From assembly GCA_002633025.1 (NCBI GenBank), contig NMRB01000712.1, forward strand, positions 93,770-157,769: 64,000 nucleotides of DNA, written 5' to 3'. Each line of letters starts with the position of its first letter. The stretch's first letter is position 1. The notes under the pieces were generated by a model. The model had not been told where the DNA came from. It worked only from the letters and a program-made list of their open reading frames with translations, and made no database searches. Positions 1-14,400 of this stretch are shown in pieces. The translations under genes and the position numbers were made by a program. The DNA is from Notospermus geniculatus (taxonomy: Eukaryota; Nemertea; Pilidiophora; Heteronemertea; Lineidae).

Positions 1-20
1 GGGGGGGGGGGGGGGGGGGG
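1..20. other. Poly-G run at the window edge
   Basis: The window opens with 20 consecutive G residues followed by ordinary sequence. This may be a real homopolymer or a sequencing/assembly edge artefact; other G-runs occur near 27286, 52885 and 61550. Confidence 0.6.
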
Positions 21-711
21 ATTCGATGGAATTGATGCTGGCCCATGCTCCTCCAGCCAGCACATGAATGTAGAGATAGAGATTTCATTTGAATCCCCAA
101 CCCATTTACATTCCACTCTGGAGGGCAATGATTGACAGGTGGCCTACTCTCTTCGTTCCAGCGTCTCCGAGTTGGTGTTTTAGTGCCACCCACATTAGGA
201 CCTGCTGCCATCTTGCAACAGAATTCACAACTAATTTCTAGAAAAAATGAGTTTTGACCACACAAAAATCTCGATTTATTTCCATTTATTATGAAATTAC
301 TATGCTTTGCTCCTGAGCACAAAGAGATGGCATTGTTCAGGGATCATTTTAGGGTAAGTGTGTCCCTTCAGGATGCATTTGAAGGCCCAAATGTGGAACA
401 AATCGTTCAAATGTGCCGCTGCGTTTTCTGGTTGGTGGTGATTGACGTCAAAATTGAGTGGGTTTCGTCACACCCCCTTTCAAGCCTTGTAAAGCATGTA
501 GGCCTAAAGCCTAATATGTATGTCCTGGCAATAGGCCTAGATTTAAAGTTGACCTGCATAATAATAAGCTGGTGGTTGTGGCTTGGCTTGGGCATTTGCC
601 AAAGGCCGGTGCCAGTGCAGTGCCACTGTGCCAGCAAGGCCAGGCCCAAGGCAGCAGCAGGCTGCTGAGGTTGAGCAGCAGGCATCCATTCCATGATGAT
701 GATGGGCCATG

Positions 712-742
<31 letters not shown>

Positions 743-2343
743 GGATGGCAGGGTCATCAGCTAGGTAGGCCTACATCAGCAGCAGCAGGGAGAACAGGCC
801 AGCCAGTGAGCCAGGGCAGGCCTACTACCACCAGTACTAGGCCTACTACTGGTAGCAGCTCTAGCCTAGCCACTGGTTACGAGTAACGACCATGCGCAAA
901 TGCGCAATGTGTTGCACATGGTTTTTAGATTTTGAACTGCCTGATCGAGACATTCCTTCTGTTCAAGCACCAACATAATATCCCGTTTCGGACGCAACCT
1001 CCCAGTTGGGAGACGCAACATCCCAATCGGGAGGGTGTCGTGATTTCCCAATGCGGCAAAAGTTCCTGACTGTATATGTGGTATAGGGGCCCAGGCTTAT
1101 TCAGCGCCCAGGTCTACATGTTAGGCCGATACCATACAACCTTGGAGGAATTCCTCCAAGATACAACCAAGTCAAGTCACCATGGTCACGGTCGTAATGA
1201 CACAGAAGCCAGACCCAGACATGGTTCACCACTGTCCAGTCATGACAGTAGAGTTGCAAACAGTCCAGGTTGGCCAAGGCTGATGCCCCATGACCCTGAG
1301 ACTGGAGATTGGATTTACTTGTTCTCAACTCATTATGTTTTATAATCAGAACACTCCTTACTCCGGACATTAATGATGAATTGAGAATGAGTAAACCCAA
1401 AGAGTGGTAATTAAATGCTCTGGTAGTACTGTGATAATATTATGCAGCACAATAGTTTTGTTTGGCCTGTTCAGGACCTTATGCAATGACAGTGTATTAT
1501 AACCCAAAGGCATGTGGTATGTATGTCGGCCTGGGCTTGTGTACTTTTTGACACGGATAGCTCAGTACAATACCGTACTGTATATACTAAGTAAGCACAC
1601 AAACCAACTAAATAAGTGACCTATTATAAGCATACTTTTAGTACCGTACTAGCTATAGTCATGACAGATAATATTGGGAGTGCACTCCGACTGTGTGGTT
1701 TTGAGTCATGTACAAACAACGGATTTCCACAAGTTTGACTGTGTCTAGTTGATAATGTGTGTAAACTAGCCTGATTAAATATCACTGGCTAATTAGGCCG
1801 ATTTTATCCACAAACTATCCATGTTCAGAGAGTTATCTTCCTGTTGACTGGGTCATCTCGGTTGGATGTTGTGAGAGTTGTGAATTGTGAAGTTCTCTTT
1901 AACTTTGTGTGCCTTGACTCGGCATCAAGTCCTGTGACTAAAAATCAAGGATATCGTGTCATTTCTGTGTCGTGAAGAGTTCTGAACCAGTCAAACCTGC
2001 AGAGTACGGGAATGACCTTGGTTTTGCTGTATTGGATAAGATAAGGGACGGACACCAACAGGGTGGAGAAGTTTTGCAGCTTATGTAGTTTGACAAAGGA
2101 CTTCTAAGCTACTTGAAACCACACCCACAGTTTTGGATTACAACATTTAGATTCAGAAAGACAGACAGACAGTGTCGGAGAGAGAGAACAGGAAGTGTTC
2201 TCATTGACTGCTAAGTGACACTCCACTTATATTCCCTGCTGTATCTTCACGACAAGAGGGTTTCTATCCTATCATTTGTCAGCTTGTGATATCGGCACAC
2301 CAACTTTGTATAACTTTCTGAAGTCACAGTGACAGATCCCAAC
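21..2343. other. Upstream region of the NOSTRIN-like gene, no firm gene
   Basis: No homologous coding sequence was recognised here. The region holds a CATGCC hexamer array (708-740) and several TAGGCCTA palindromes. A 21-codon open stretch at 291-353 ends at a consensus AGG|GTAAGT donor in phase 0 and could be a further first exon, but that is weak. The 300 bases before 2344 are probably promoter and 5' UTR of the first alternative exon. Confidence 0.4.
708..740. repeat. CATGCC hexamer microsatellite
   Basis: About five CATGCC/CCATGC units lie in tandem. In one frame this would encode a His-Ala run, which is a by-product of the repeat and not evidence of a protein. Confidence 0.8.
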
Positions 2344-2487
2344 ATGGCATCATCCCTGCGAGCTAAATCCCGGCGTGCTCTCGATGCCATCGGTGCCGCA
2401 ATGACACTTGCAAACATAGGAAGTAACAATAATGATAGTGATTCTGGAACTTCTTCTTTGCAGAACCAGGGATCCGGAGGCGGCAAG
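2344..2487 (+). CDS. NOSTRIN: NOSTRIN alternative first exon A (48 codons)
   Basis: ATG at 2344 opens a 48-codon frame rich in Ala, Ser, Asn and Gly (starts MASSLRAKSRRALD). It ends GGC AAG at a consensus donor GTGAGT (2488). It stops in phase 0, as the shared acceptor at 20511 requires. It is probably the distal promoter isoform: a long non-coding leader precedes it. The sequence looks disordered and has no recognised domain. Transcript support is not visible here. Confidence 0.65.
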
Positions 2488-5400
2488 GTGAGTTAGTTTT
2501 CTTCTTTCTCATTTGGTTGTGTATGACTCCAATTTTGTTCATGTATGTGACCATCCTGAGATAATCAGGAGTTCCCAATGTTTGCTCGCTCCATCACCGC
2601 ATCCAGTGACAAAGTCGAAGGCAGCGAGTGCTAGGAAGAACCATTGCTATTCTCAGGATGATTCTACTAGATCAATTGTCACTGAACCCATCGGTCAAAA
2701 ACACCATGGGCCTGTTGCCTTGTATGCCTTCAATCTCAAATCTAGGGCCATATTCATAAAGGGTGTTTCAGACTAAGGCCGGTTTCACACTGCGAGCGAA
2801 ATGGCGAAGCGAAGCGAATTTCCATTGTCCTCTAACGTTACAGGCCATTGTCATGCTCCTAGAACTTTTCACCACATCGCTTCGCTTCGCCGTTTCGCTC
2901 GCAGTGTGAAACCGGCCTAAGACGCGTGTAACTTCGTCAAATGCATGGTGGACAAAGTGTCTACATTTAGTGAAGTTACACGCGTGTATGCCTTCAATCT
3001 CAAATCTAGGGCCATATTCATAAACGGTGTTTCAGACTAAGACGCGTGTAACTTCGTCAAATGCATGGTGGACGAAGTGTCTACATTTAGTGAAGTTACA
3101 CGCGTCTAAGTTTTAAACACCCTGTATGAATATGGCCCTAAATCTTCCATCAAAAGTTGGTTCCCTTTACTTCTGGTCTAGTTTCAGGCAGGAACTTGAA
3201 AACCATTGACATACATGTACAGAACGGAAGTGCTATAAATTTTGTGAATGTGATCCCAAGTGGTGCATTTCAAAATGACAGATCTCATAAATTCAAATGA
3301 TCAACAATATCGGGGTGATTCATCTCATGTTTTAAAAAGATAATCCACTCTATTGATGTCACTTCATTGAATTTATTACTCTAATTATTGTCATGATGTA
3401 CATTGTAATCTAAATGTTTTGTTAGTGATGGCTCATCATAAAAAAAGACTCTTGGAGACTGTCAGTAGCCGTGGTTACACCTGTCTGAAAAAGCCCGGAC
3501 TTTTTGAAGCCCGGGTCTGAAATAAGCCCGGGCTTTTGTATGCGGTGTGTATGGGACAGAAAGCCCGGGCTTTATTTAGACACGGCGATTCACAGGTGTA
3601 AACGCCTTTTATGTAGTGTAACCTAGGTAAGTATCCTAGGGTATGAATATCAGTTCAGAGTGCTCATTTCCCTCTGTTTATGCACACACACGGAGTATGG
3701 CATTGGGAGTGAGATTGACAGGTGCGCAGGCATTTCCACTGCACGACTGACCACTGACAGGTGCTAGACATTTCCACTGCACGACTGACCACTGACTGTG
3801 CGCTAGACATTTCCACTGCGCGACCATGACATTAAGCTCGTCAACATCAGTAGGCGCTACTATGTGGATGATATTGACAATGATCTCTGAGAGGGAGTCT
3901 CTCCATCACTGTTCATTGCAACATCTGTTCCTCTCCCTATCAACTCGCAAAATCATTGCAACATCTGTTCCTCTCCCTATCAACTCGCAAAATCAAACAG
4001 TCCTTGGACTGGATTTATATTAGTCAGGTGTTTGGGTTTGGACTACTGGATGAAAAATCAATCCGTAGGCCTAGAACATCCGTCACTGCAACACAGAATC
4101 CTATAGGCCTACTTAAATTCTGTATTGTTGAACCAGATGCTTTGTATTATTCAAATTTCAATTTGTTGCATATTGTAGTCGTAACATACGCCCATGTTTT
4201 AGTACATTGTATATCTTTACTGATACAGGACGTAACGGTCACCGCGACACCCTGCTGCGGAGACAAATTTCTTGATATTTATCCAGCTGATAGGCGGAGG
4301 GAAATCACGGCCAGTTTTCTTTGTGCAGTGAATCTGGCACAAATGGGATGGAGGTCAACCGATAACATAACACAGAAAGAAAGCATTTGAAATTTCTTCC
4401 AGTGAAAGTGTGGCATGTAGGCCTATGCAGTTGGAGCAGGAATATGCAGACTAGAATATGAGTCACAACTAAGATTCAAATTGAGGACTGGAGATTTTAT
4501 CCCGTGACAATTTACCGAAGATCAGCATTGCTTTGCCAAGTAGGCATATCACTGGATCTGTCAGATTGGAATGAAAGACAGTTGAATCTGGCTCCTCATG
4601 ATTTGGACACCAGTGACTATAGGGTGGAGTATTCATGACTATGTCTACAAGTACAATGGGTATAGTACCACTGACTCACTGCCTCCCTGGGCTAAGAAAA
4701 AGGGCCTCGCTCCCCGATTTGTATTTCCCTGTTGACCTCCCGGATCATTTTTGCAAGGTAAGTCACTAGTAGGTGATGAAGGTTAGTTCCATTCGGTGGA
4801 CAAACACTGAAGGAGGCTTTTTCCAATCAATTTTGAGAAGACAACGCAAGTGTGTAGGGTAGGCTACCATCAAATGCTTGCTTGACGCAAGGGCCCAACG
4901 CGCTGCGTAGCGGCCAACAGCGAAGCTAGCCAAAGACTTGTCACGGGTCAATCAATAGAACTGGACTCATAGGAAATATGCACCTAATGTCCAGATGGAA
5001 TATACCGGACGGTTGGTTCACGTTTTTAGTGACTGTGAACGTAGATGGGTACATTATGTAGCGATACGCTGACAGATTTGCTGGGGACTTGCTCTGTGGA
5101 TGTTGTAAAATGCGATTTTTGGNCTAAAGTCTCTTATCTTCGGGTGGCCTCGGTTAGCCGCGATTGTTGTTGTAATCTTCACAAGTAAACCATTGTAAAA
5201 CGTTGACTTCAACTGCCCCGTGATATCACGCTGCAGCGCGACCACCATTCCCACCATGCTCGGCGAGCAGTTAGTGCGGTTGCGCCACATTCGATCCACT
5301 TCCCCTTTTCACCGCGAAATCACGGTAAAGCGCGAATCACGGTACCGCGTGACGGCCCAGTCTGGTGAAAGTTGAAACCAATGCTGGTCTTATTCTCCAA

Positions 5401-8400
5401 TGGTAAAGCTTACCTTGAGTTGGAGAGTGAATGAAACTCACACAGGGTTTTTTCAACAACCTGTTGATCAGGGTATGTAACCGTGATGAGGTGCATTGGT
5501 GTTCCGCAGGATTTGACTTTTCAGTTGTTTGGAGTATAGTATAATACTATAGTATCCATTGATTTGTTTGTTTTTCACCTGGCGTCTGGCGTTCTTGTGA
5601 AGAGTGCAAACTTCAGTGCAACTCTACATGTACCAACAGTACTGCTGGTACTGGAAATCTATCACTTCAAAAAATGAAATTCTGGTGGAACTTGTGTGTC
5701 CTTTCTGAGCCATAATTGGAGACACACATGTATGCCACTTTATGCACTTTGCGGCTTGAGTTGACCAACATTCTCATGGATATTCTAGAGTCATCCTGGA
5801 GTTCCACGTGTATTGGCAATATCATGTCAGAAGACTACGCCACAAGGGTGGAGTGATGTCACAACCCTTGGTAGTCAAGATGTTCTGGAGCGGACTGTTT
5901 GATGCTTTCTTGTGATGAACCAAGCTATACCCTTGCCTCTTCAGCAATCTTTTCATTGGTCTGGTAGCCTACATGTACCTTTGCTTCCTGTCAAACTGAA
6001 ATTGTGGCGGTTGAGGGATACAAAGACCTTGAAGATTCCATAGCAACAGTAGGCCTAGATCTGATGGTGATGTACCGTACTTCCCTTGACATCCATCTTG
6101 CCTATAGTATAGGTTAGCCGATGCTCACCCACAGAAGGTGGGGGCTGAATATCTTGTTTACACCTTTCACCTGAAACTTAGTTGGTTCAGAAGTTCAGGT
6201 ATCGTATTCTTGAATGACCCATTGGGCTGGAAGCACCAGGTTGTGATATTTGCAAACGGAGAGGTATTCTCACATCCTTGTTGAACCTGAAGTGAAGTGC
6301 AGGTACCAGGAGATAGTCATAAACCACCTGTTGTATTTACTGCGCAAGGAGCTCTTCATCTGGTGGCAGATTTCTCAGCCTGTTTGAAGTGATTGGTGAC
6401 GTTCAGTTTGACGCCAGTTTTCGTATCCATCCAACTGTGGAAACCTAACGATTACTTGCTTGTCTGGTGGACCATCAGTTTGTGGATTACTACTAAAATG
6501 ATGTCCATCTAAGTAGAGAATCATGCTGGATTAGAAGTTTTTGCACCATTCGACCTGAAGGATTATTTCCCCTTTTCAGCACACGAAGTATCTGTACGTT
6601 ACTTCAGATTGTCCGTTTCTCTCTTCCATCCATACCACACCTGCCTTCCCCAGTTCTCCATATTGCTTTCCTTCTTGTCCTTAGCACAACCACATTGCTT
6701 CCTTATTGCTTTTCTTGTCTATACTTCAACCACATTGCTTTCCACAGTTCACCATTCTGTCGTTGTCCATACCACAACTCTGTGTTGCTTTCTGCAGTTG
6801 TCCATACCACAACAACATTGCTTTCTGCAGTTGTCCATCCCACAACAACATTGCTTTCTGCAGTTGTCCATCCCACAACAACATTGCTTTCTGCAGTTGT
6901 CCATACCACAACTCTGTATTGCTTTCTGCTTTCTGCAGTTGTCCATGCCACAACATATGAACATTGTTTTCTGCAGTTGTCCATACCACAACATATGAAC
7001 ATTGTTTTCTGCAGATACCACAACATATGAACATTGTTTTCTGCAGTTGTCCCCTGTAGTGGAACTGCTTTCTCCAGTGTTGTGCATACCTACCATGACC
7101 ATTTTGCTTTCTCTTGTCCATACAACAACAACAACATTGCTTTCTGCAGTTGTCCACTGTAGGCTGTTGCTTTCTCCAGTGTTTTCCATACCGTGTGACT
7201 GAACTCTCTCTTGTTCATACAACAACTGTATTGCTTTCTGCAGTTGTCCATGCCATGACTGTATTATTGCTAGTTTTCCATACCAGAGCAATATGCTTCT
7301 GTGGTTGTCAATTCTGTTGCCTTGGTCATCCCAAGTTGGTAATGGTCAATTACTATGTGGTGCGGGTGACTTTGTTCAGAACATGTCAATCTTCATGTAT
7401 ACTTAATTTGTTTGGAATACATTAGCTGAAATGTGTCAGCTTTACATATTGTGTTGATACAAAGCTGTTAGATTGTAGCTTTTCTATGGCAAAGTCTGCA
7501 GTACTAGGAGTCTGGGTGCAGCAAAGAACAAAGCTCATATCTAAAGTCTTTAAATCCTGTTGTTCAGATGCTAAGACAATGTACATGTAGTGATTCCAAT
7601 GTCGATCCACACACAAATGTTTGCTGACCATGCTGACCAACGGCACAAACAGATACTTAGAGAACCAGATAAAAATGGACCACAGAGATGCTGGCTCTCT
7701 GGTGCGTTGCTGATGCAGCCTAATATTGATCCCTTCTAATGATGATAGTGGTTGCATGGATGCAAGCCCTGTTCAATTAAGCAAATGAGATGGAAATCTT
7801 TAACATTGCACTTACAGCTACAAATAGCTACATTGATTGTCTTATTCAAGACATGGCTTGTGAGTCTGGATTTGTTCTTCATGCTGGCTGATGATGCAGT
7901 CGTCTCTGTGACCAGAATTCAAGAGCAGCATTTGACAATGAAGAAGAGTCATGCTTGCCGTGCCGTGATAGCCGATTAGCAATCACTTCCAGCAGTTACA
8001 TTGATGAGAATTCTCTGCGGTAACATCAAATACTGCGGAAATGAGGATCACCTCTGGCCTAATGCCATGGTATGGAGAGGTTCTACATGAATGCTTGGCA
8101 TGGTCCAAGTGGAAAAACCGCAAACCAATTCCTATGTCTGTTTCACCTGCTATTCAAATTGCCAGTATACCTATGGCTGAACATAATCTGTTAATACAGA
8201 ATGCTTGAATCACTTCATGGTATATGTTCATCTGTACATGTTCGTTGGAACCAAAGGTTGGTACTGGGCAGAAATGCAGAAATCCACTGGGTTTAATAGT
8301 CGAAGGCCTACTTAATAGCTAGGCCTGGTTTGCTCCCAGGTGAGGGGAGACCCTCATCATGTCTGTGATCAGATCTTGTGGTCTGTGCAAGAGATTCGGA

Positions 8401-11400
8401 ATTTGCACCAGACTCTGGTGATTTGATAGTTTCTCCAATATGCATACAAAATCTCCACAAAATATGTTTCGTGATGGCCTCTCTATCTCAGTAAAGCTGT
8501 GGTTTCACTGTATTTAGCTTGTCCATCTGATATCCAAAATGGCTGCCATACCCAATATGGCTGTCGTGGCAGCCATCTTGGATTTGCTGTCTGATGACTC
8601 CTGAACCTCTGACTTGCAGTATCTAATGGTGTCTTCAAGTTGCCGATATGGCTGGCATAAAAACCTCAGAAGTGACTCAAAATCTACGAGAACACAGTGA
8701 TCGATTTTTAGCTCCTCGGTCCAGTTGTCCACCGGGCCAGTGCTCTTTTGCAATTGGTTGCCCGTGTTGCTTTTTGAGTTGCCCGCAAATGGTTTTTCAA
8801 TGGAAAAATGATAATTCTTTACTTGTCCGCAGGACAACCACTTCTGGACTTCTACTTGTCCGTATCAAAATTCACTTGCCCCGGGCAACGGGACAAGTGC
8901 TTAAATCGATCAATGGAACATTGGTTACAGGAGATGAACTATAGTGTGGAATTTAATCTTCCATGACATTTTGAGGTACACCAAGGAAAAGAAGCAAAAA
9001 ATTACCTGTGTTGCTCCGAAGCAGTTGGCATGGTTTGAGTGTGTTGATACAATACCAAGGCAATTAATAACATCTTGTTTATGAATGGAGATATTATAAA
9101 TCGAGGTTTATCATGAACCGTAGACGAATCATTCGCTCTCAGAGGATGGCTTTCTGCGGACTTGGATTCCCGTACGTCGAGGATGAATTTGAGGTAAGTC
9201 AGGTATACCACCATTTTCTTCCCTTATTTCACTTTTGGGGGGAGATTTCAATTCCTTCTATAATGGAACTTAATGTTGTGGTGTCCTTTGAGCTTACGCT
9301 GTGGCATTTTGATTGGAGGTGGCAGCTTTTGCTTGGTGGTGGACTTTTAAGTTTGTTCTTTTGTCCTGTTTCATGTAGTCTATTGGCCTACACGTGGCTT
9401 TTCTCATAAATGGTGCAAGTATTCAGCTGTGTTCCACGTGACGCTCATTCCATGGTTGAACAACCCTCACACAAAGGCCCAATTCCTTTCTTCTCAAGGC
9501 ATTGAACTGAAGAATGACATTTCAAATGTATATTTTTGGGCCTACATCATGACATGAGATGAGTCGGCAAGGCTTGGAACTGTCCGCGAGCTGCAGTGGA
9601 TAAGTAGGCCCATGGTTCAAAACTCCCTGGGTCGATTGTGAGGTTTTGTGTTGGTCTCTGCTGCGCAGGAGATAGTTCACTGAGATGGAAGCAGAGTTCT
9701 GAACTTCTGGTGGTGAAGGGATAAATCTCTTTCCATAGAAATTGAAGGGATAAATCTCTTTCCATAGAAATTGAAGGGATAAATCTCTTTCCATAGAAAT
9801 TGAAGGGTTAAATCTCTTTCCATAGAAATTGAAGGGTTAAATCTCTTTCCATAGAAATTGAAGGGATAAATCTCTTTCCATAGAAGTTAGAGACCCATAT
9901 ATCACACCTGTGATCTGGGGTGTCAGGGAAGCGGATATTTTTGGTGTTGACAAGGAAGTTGGTACCGGTACCGGGTATAACTTCGTATTTACTGCATGAC
10001 TTATGACAGGTCTACACGGTCATGTTTCTGAATAACTGTTCACCGTGATTGCACTCAAATGTGGAACTCTTTGGAATAGGTTGGAACAGGGAACCGTGGA
10101 TTGGTGCGAAGGATACTCATTACTGGTCCTGCGTTCTTGAATGCCAGTATGCCTGTTCTTGGAGGATTGTAGCTGGATTTCTCATAGATAGATGTACTGC
10201 CTCTCTCGTGTTGGAGTTCATTTAACAAACTCAACTGTTTGAGGAAGCAAAAAAGGTTGGAGCATCTCATTATGTACATGTATTTGTACAGGATCTATGT
10301 AACTAGGATGTAAAGTTTCCATGCCATTTGAAGCCTGGTTGAAACAAGGTTCATTGGCACACGGATCCGATCCGTTTCCAGTCCGTTTGCCCCTAGTTTT
10401 CCGGATACGACAACGCTGAAGTCCATTTGATAGATTTTTTACGGACCTGAACCGGACCAATTCCGTGTGCCAATGAACCTTGCCAAATGACACGGGTGAA
10501 TTCTGCCTACCGGTATATGGATCAGGTACTAGTATACTGGCAGGACTGGTAGATTCCGCCGGTATCATTTTACCTTCGTGGAGGATGCAGTGTTTGAAAT
10601 TCAACAAGCTTATAGTCTACACATCAGAAAACCAGGCAAACGTGCCAAAAAACCATATCAATATCAGTCATGCTTAGCTAGATTTACCTCATTGACCAAC
10701 TTGAAGCTCTCCAGGGATGCCACTGAACCCAGGTCAAGTATCATCCTGATGTTGTAACGATACTCACTCTCACCTGATGAGGAGAAACTGCAGGCTGTTA
10801 TTGACGTTTATTCCAATAACAGTTCGTGATAACCTGTATAGGTGGCAGCAGGAGTCTTGTTGGATTCTTTGCAGTTTGGTGAGGAATCTTGGGTATTGTC
10901 TTGCAGAGGTGATTACAGGATAAATTTATCAACAAAAAGTGCAGCTAACTTAAGATTCTTTTGAAATCTGGCCAAGACGTTGTTTTTGCTCTTACTCACT
11001 CGGCACGAGATCCTAATCTTCGAAACAGTCAGCGATAAAAAGCACCATGAATGGGATACCAAAGGTGTGAGGCTGATAAACAACATCCTACAACTTTGAA
11101 GTGAAAAATGCGTGAAACTTGAAGACCTAGATGAGTTGTGCACAGATCCTGTAATGTACATGTAAAATGAATCCTGGTTTTGGAATGCAGAATCATCAGT
11201 CAAGATCGAGTTTTTGGTATGCGTTACACAACAGGGCAAGACTGGTACTAGTTGAGTGAGGTCGAGTTCTGAAGACTTCAGTTCAGTACTGCAGGCTAAT
11301 CTCATTTCGTGGCAAATGAACACCAGTCTACTGATGTTAAGCCTGTTTCAACTGGCTTTCAGAGCAGTTTAGGACTGATGAGGTACATTTACATGGAATT

Positions 11401-14400
11401 TGAAGACTCTAGGTGTATTTAGTTAGGATCTCAGGTGGAAAACTAGAACAAGGTGAAAATACTTGTCACATTGGAAGGAAAAGTTGATGAACTTCAGCTG
11501 CAGGCTGGCTACTGAATTGAACAGGTGATTTCTGTTGCATCGTACAAAAATAAGTGGTATTTAGCTCAACACTGGCTCACCATTCAGCAAAGCTCGTCTT
11601 TACTGCTGTATTATAACTGCATACCCAGCATTCATTCCAGGAGACCAAAGTTTGTCGGTCAATGTTTATCAACTTCGATCTTCCTGTTTTAGATTGGCAG
11701 GGAAGGATATTGTTCGAAATTCACAGTTCACTTTCGTGCAAGAACTTGTTCTATTTAGCTGAGTGGATGGAGCTCGTATTTGTATTTTACTCAAAAGTGC
11801 GACTTCTTGGAATCAAATGAACTGGACATTTACTTTCTAAAAACTATAGTTTTTCTGTGGATTAACTCGTAAAACCACCAAAATGTCAGGCGTCGCTGAA
11901 ACCCTAATGAGGAAGATGGGCTCGTTCGACCTGATCGGGTCGTCAGGGTCGCCCAACAAGGATAACTTTGAGGTAAGAATGTGANTATTCTTGATGCTTG
12001 CTGCAGTGACATAGGGGAATGAGGGCCAAGGACCCTGATAGACTCAAGATGGCCTCTCCCCATCCTAAAGTTCTTGACGGTTGCTGCAATGACATTGGGG
12101 AACTCTGAGGGCTGTTTTCAGCAGTCAAGGGAGACTATCCTATGATTCTTGGCACGTGCTGTGCTACTTGGGAGAGTGAGTGTGAAGGACAGGATTAGGA
12201 TAGCCTTCACCAATCCTAGGGTTCGTGGTTCTGGCTGCAATGACATAGAGGAACAAATACTTAAAAAGCCCTGATAACTCTTGACAGCCTTCCCATATTG
12301 TAGAACCATTCTCTCTCTCCAGTTCTTCCAAAACTTGTCATAGTCAAGTGAACACTAGTCGCATCGCAATTCCGACACCTACAATACCCAAGGTGCTATG
12401 TCGAGTCTGGTTGTGCAAGACTACACTACACAATAGCCCAGTCTATCTCCAAAAATGCCAAATTCCAATTTGATTCTTCTAAATATAGTCACGTGCCGCG
12501 GGCTGACTTATTGATCTCTTATCTGGGTCAATACCGTAATTGGCCTGTTTTGTTTTCATTGCAAGTTTGATATTTCTTTATGACATCGTTTCTAAGTATC
12601 GTCTGCCCGCGAGATTGTCTGTATTATCCCATATCTAGCGGGCACGGCCATTGTCGTACCTTTATATGAAGAACAAATATGAATTTCCGGCACTTAAAAG
12701 ACGTGGACTCTAGCCTACAGGATCGGTATTAGTAACACGGATGTAGGCCTACATCAGTCATCATAGCTTTGTTGTTGTTTTGTATGCGGCGGTGGAGAGT
12801 TGTGTTTTCATTCATTTGTTGTGTAAATCTCATTTTCTTTTCTTAGTCTGTGCTTCCATTTTGGTGTCACGTGACCAACCTGTTGGCAGTGTTGGCTTCT
12901 CCGGGATGACAGTTTCCTCCTGCATCACATTCAAAGTGTATAGTGGAAATACCCAATCAGAACAGTTCTCTGGGCCTAAACGTATTGCTCCGTGTGAGAA
13001 TTCTCTCATGCAAGTAGGCTCGCAATGGGCAACCCAACCATAGAAACTATGGGCAGTCATTTGTGTCACTGGTCAAGGCATAAGTCATAAAGCAGCCAAT
13101 GTGAATTGCCCATTGAGAGCCAACTCGCGTTCTAAAACTCTCGCATGGAGGAGCACCTTAAAACGTCTCAGCTTGCCTCCCCCGTTTCCCGTCGACTGAT
13201 TGATTGTTTGATACTCCGTCATCCATTGATTATATCTTTGGTTACTATTGATTGCTTGTGAATGATTAAATCCCGAAGCCGACATAATTACAACGCTATT
13301 CATATGACCAACTCAAGTCAGTGCATGTGACGTATTCAGTAAGCTATTGGTGGGATACACTGGCTGGTACTGGAGTAACAGATTGTGCTGAACGTAAAAT
13401 TCAGGTGGATTATCATCTCTCGGTTCCTTTTTCCGTTATTTTCACTGGGTGTGGCATCTGGTTTACACAAAGTGACTAGTATTTTCCATCTAATTGGTCA
13501 GGTTCATCAGAATCAATTGGATTATGACAGATTTTTGCAGCATTTTGAAGATTTCTCTTCAGAGGTTGTTGCCACCCCCACAAACCGTCACCATCCCCAT
13601 CCCACCCCCAGGAATGTCTATGCATGGCTATGACCCAGAGATCATGCACCTCTGTCCGTTCTCTGTGCCAAACTCCTGCTTGCTGCAGCTTAGCTCTCCT
13701 TCGAGCCATCACCATGTCTCATAAACATATTGGCCTTGGGCTACTTACGGGGTCCAGCTGGAGGACATCCTGACGTTACCAGGGTCCTTTTCGCTGGCTC
13801 CCCGATGTTGTGGGGGTGACGCACTTGTAGGGAATCAGGGGCGGGAGGTGCTCCTCCACGAGTTTTTTCGTGCAAGTTGGTGTTCAATAATGGGCAACTC
13901 CTCTCACCATTGTTTAGTTTCCAACAGAGGACTTACACTTGGACCAATGACACAAACCACCGCCCGCAGTGTTCTACAGCCAACTTGCCCATGCAGAGCT
14001 CCCTTGTGCGAAAAAACCCTCACGTGGTGGAGTGGCACAAACCCCCTGAACGTGGTGGAGTGGGACCGACCCCTGAATGTGGTGGAGTGGCACCGACCCC
14101 TGAACGTGGTGAGTGGCACCGACCCCTGAATGTGCTAGAGTGGCACCGACCCCTGATAGTGATAGCGTGGGGGTGACTCACGTCACTCCAGATACTTCAG
14201 AGATTTGTCACTTATTCTGGCGTGGATCGTGCACGCCCAGCAGGTGGCACTTGAAGCCCTCCCGATCTCCTCTCGATACCTCTCATCTCATTCGTGGGAT
14301 TATGTTCAAGTACCCTCTTGATATCAGGTCTCGCCCTTCATGTTACTCACCCAGTCTGCCACCTTGTGGCTCCTGTGTTGAGGTGACAGTAGCCCATTCC

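Noticed and set aside
6740-7260. Direct repeats resembling a CRISPR array
   Set aside because: The repeats are contiguous and degenerate, have no unique spacers, and lie in an intron of a eukaryotic gene.
6609-7291. Several overlapping 60-180 residue open frames on both strands
   Set aside because: They are created by the 33-bp minisatellite, whose unit length keeps frames open; the peptides are pure repeats.
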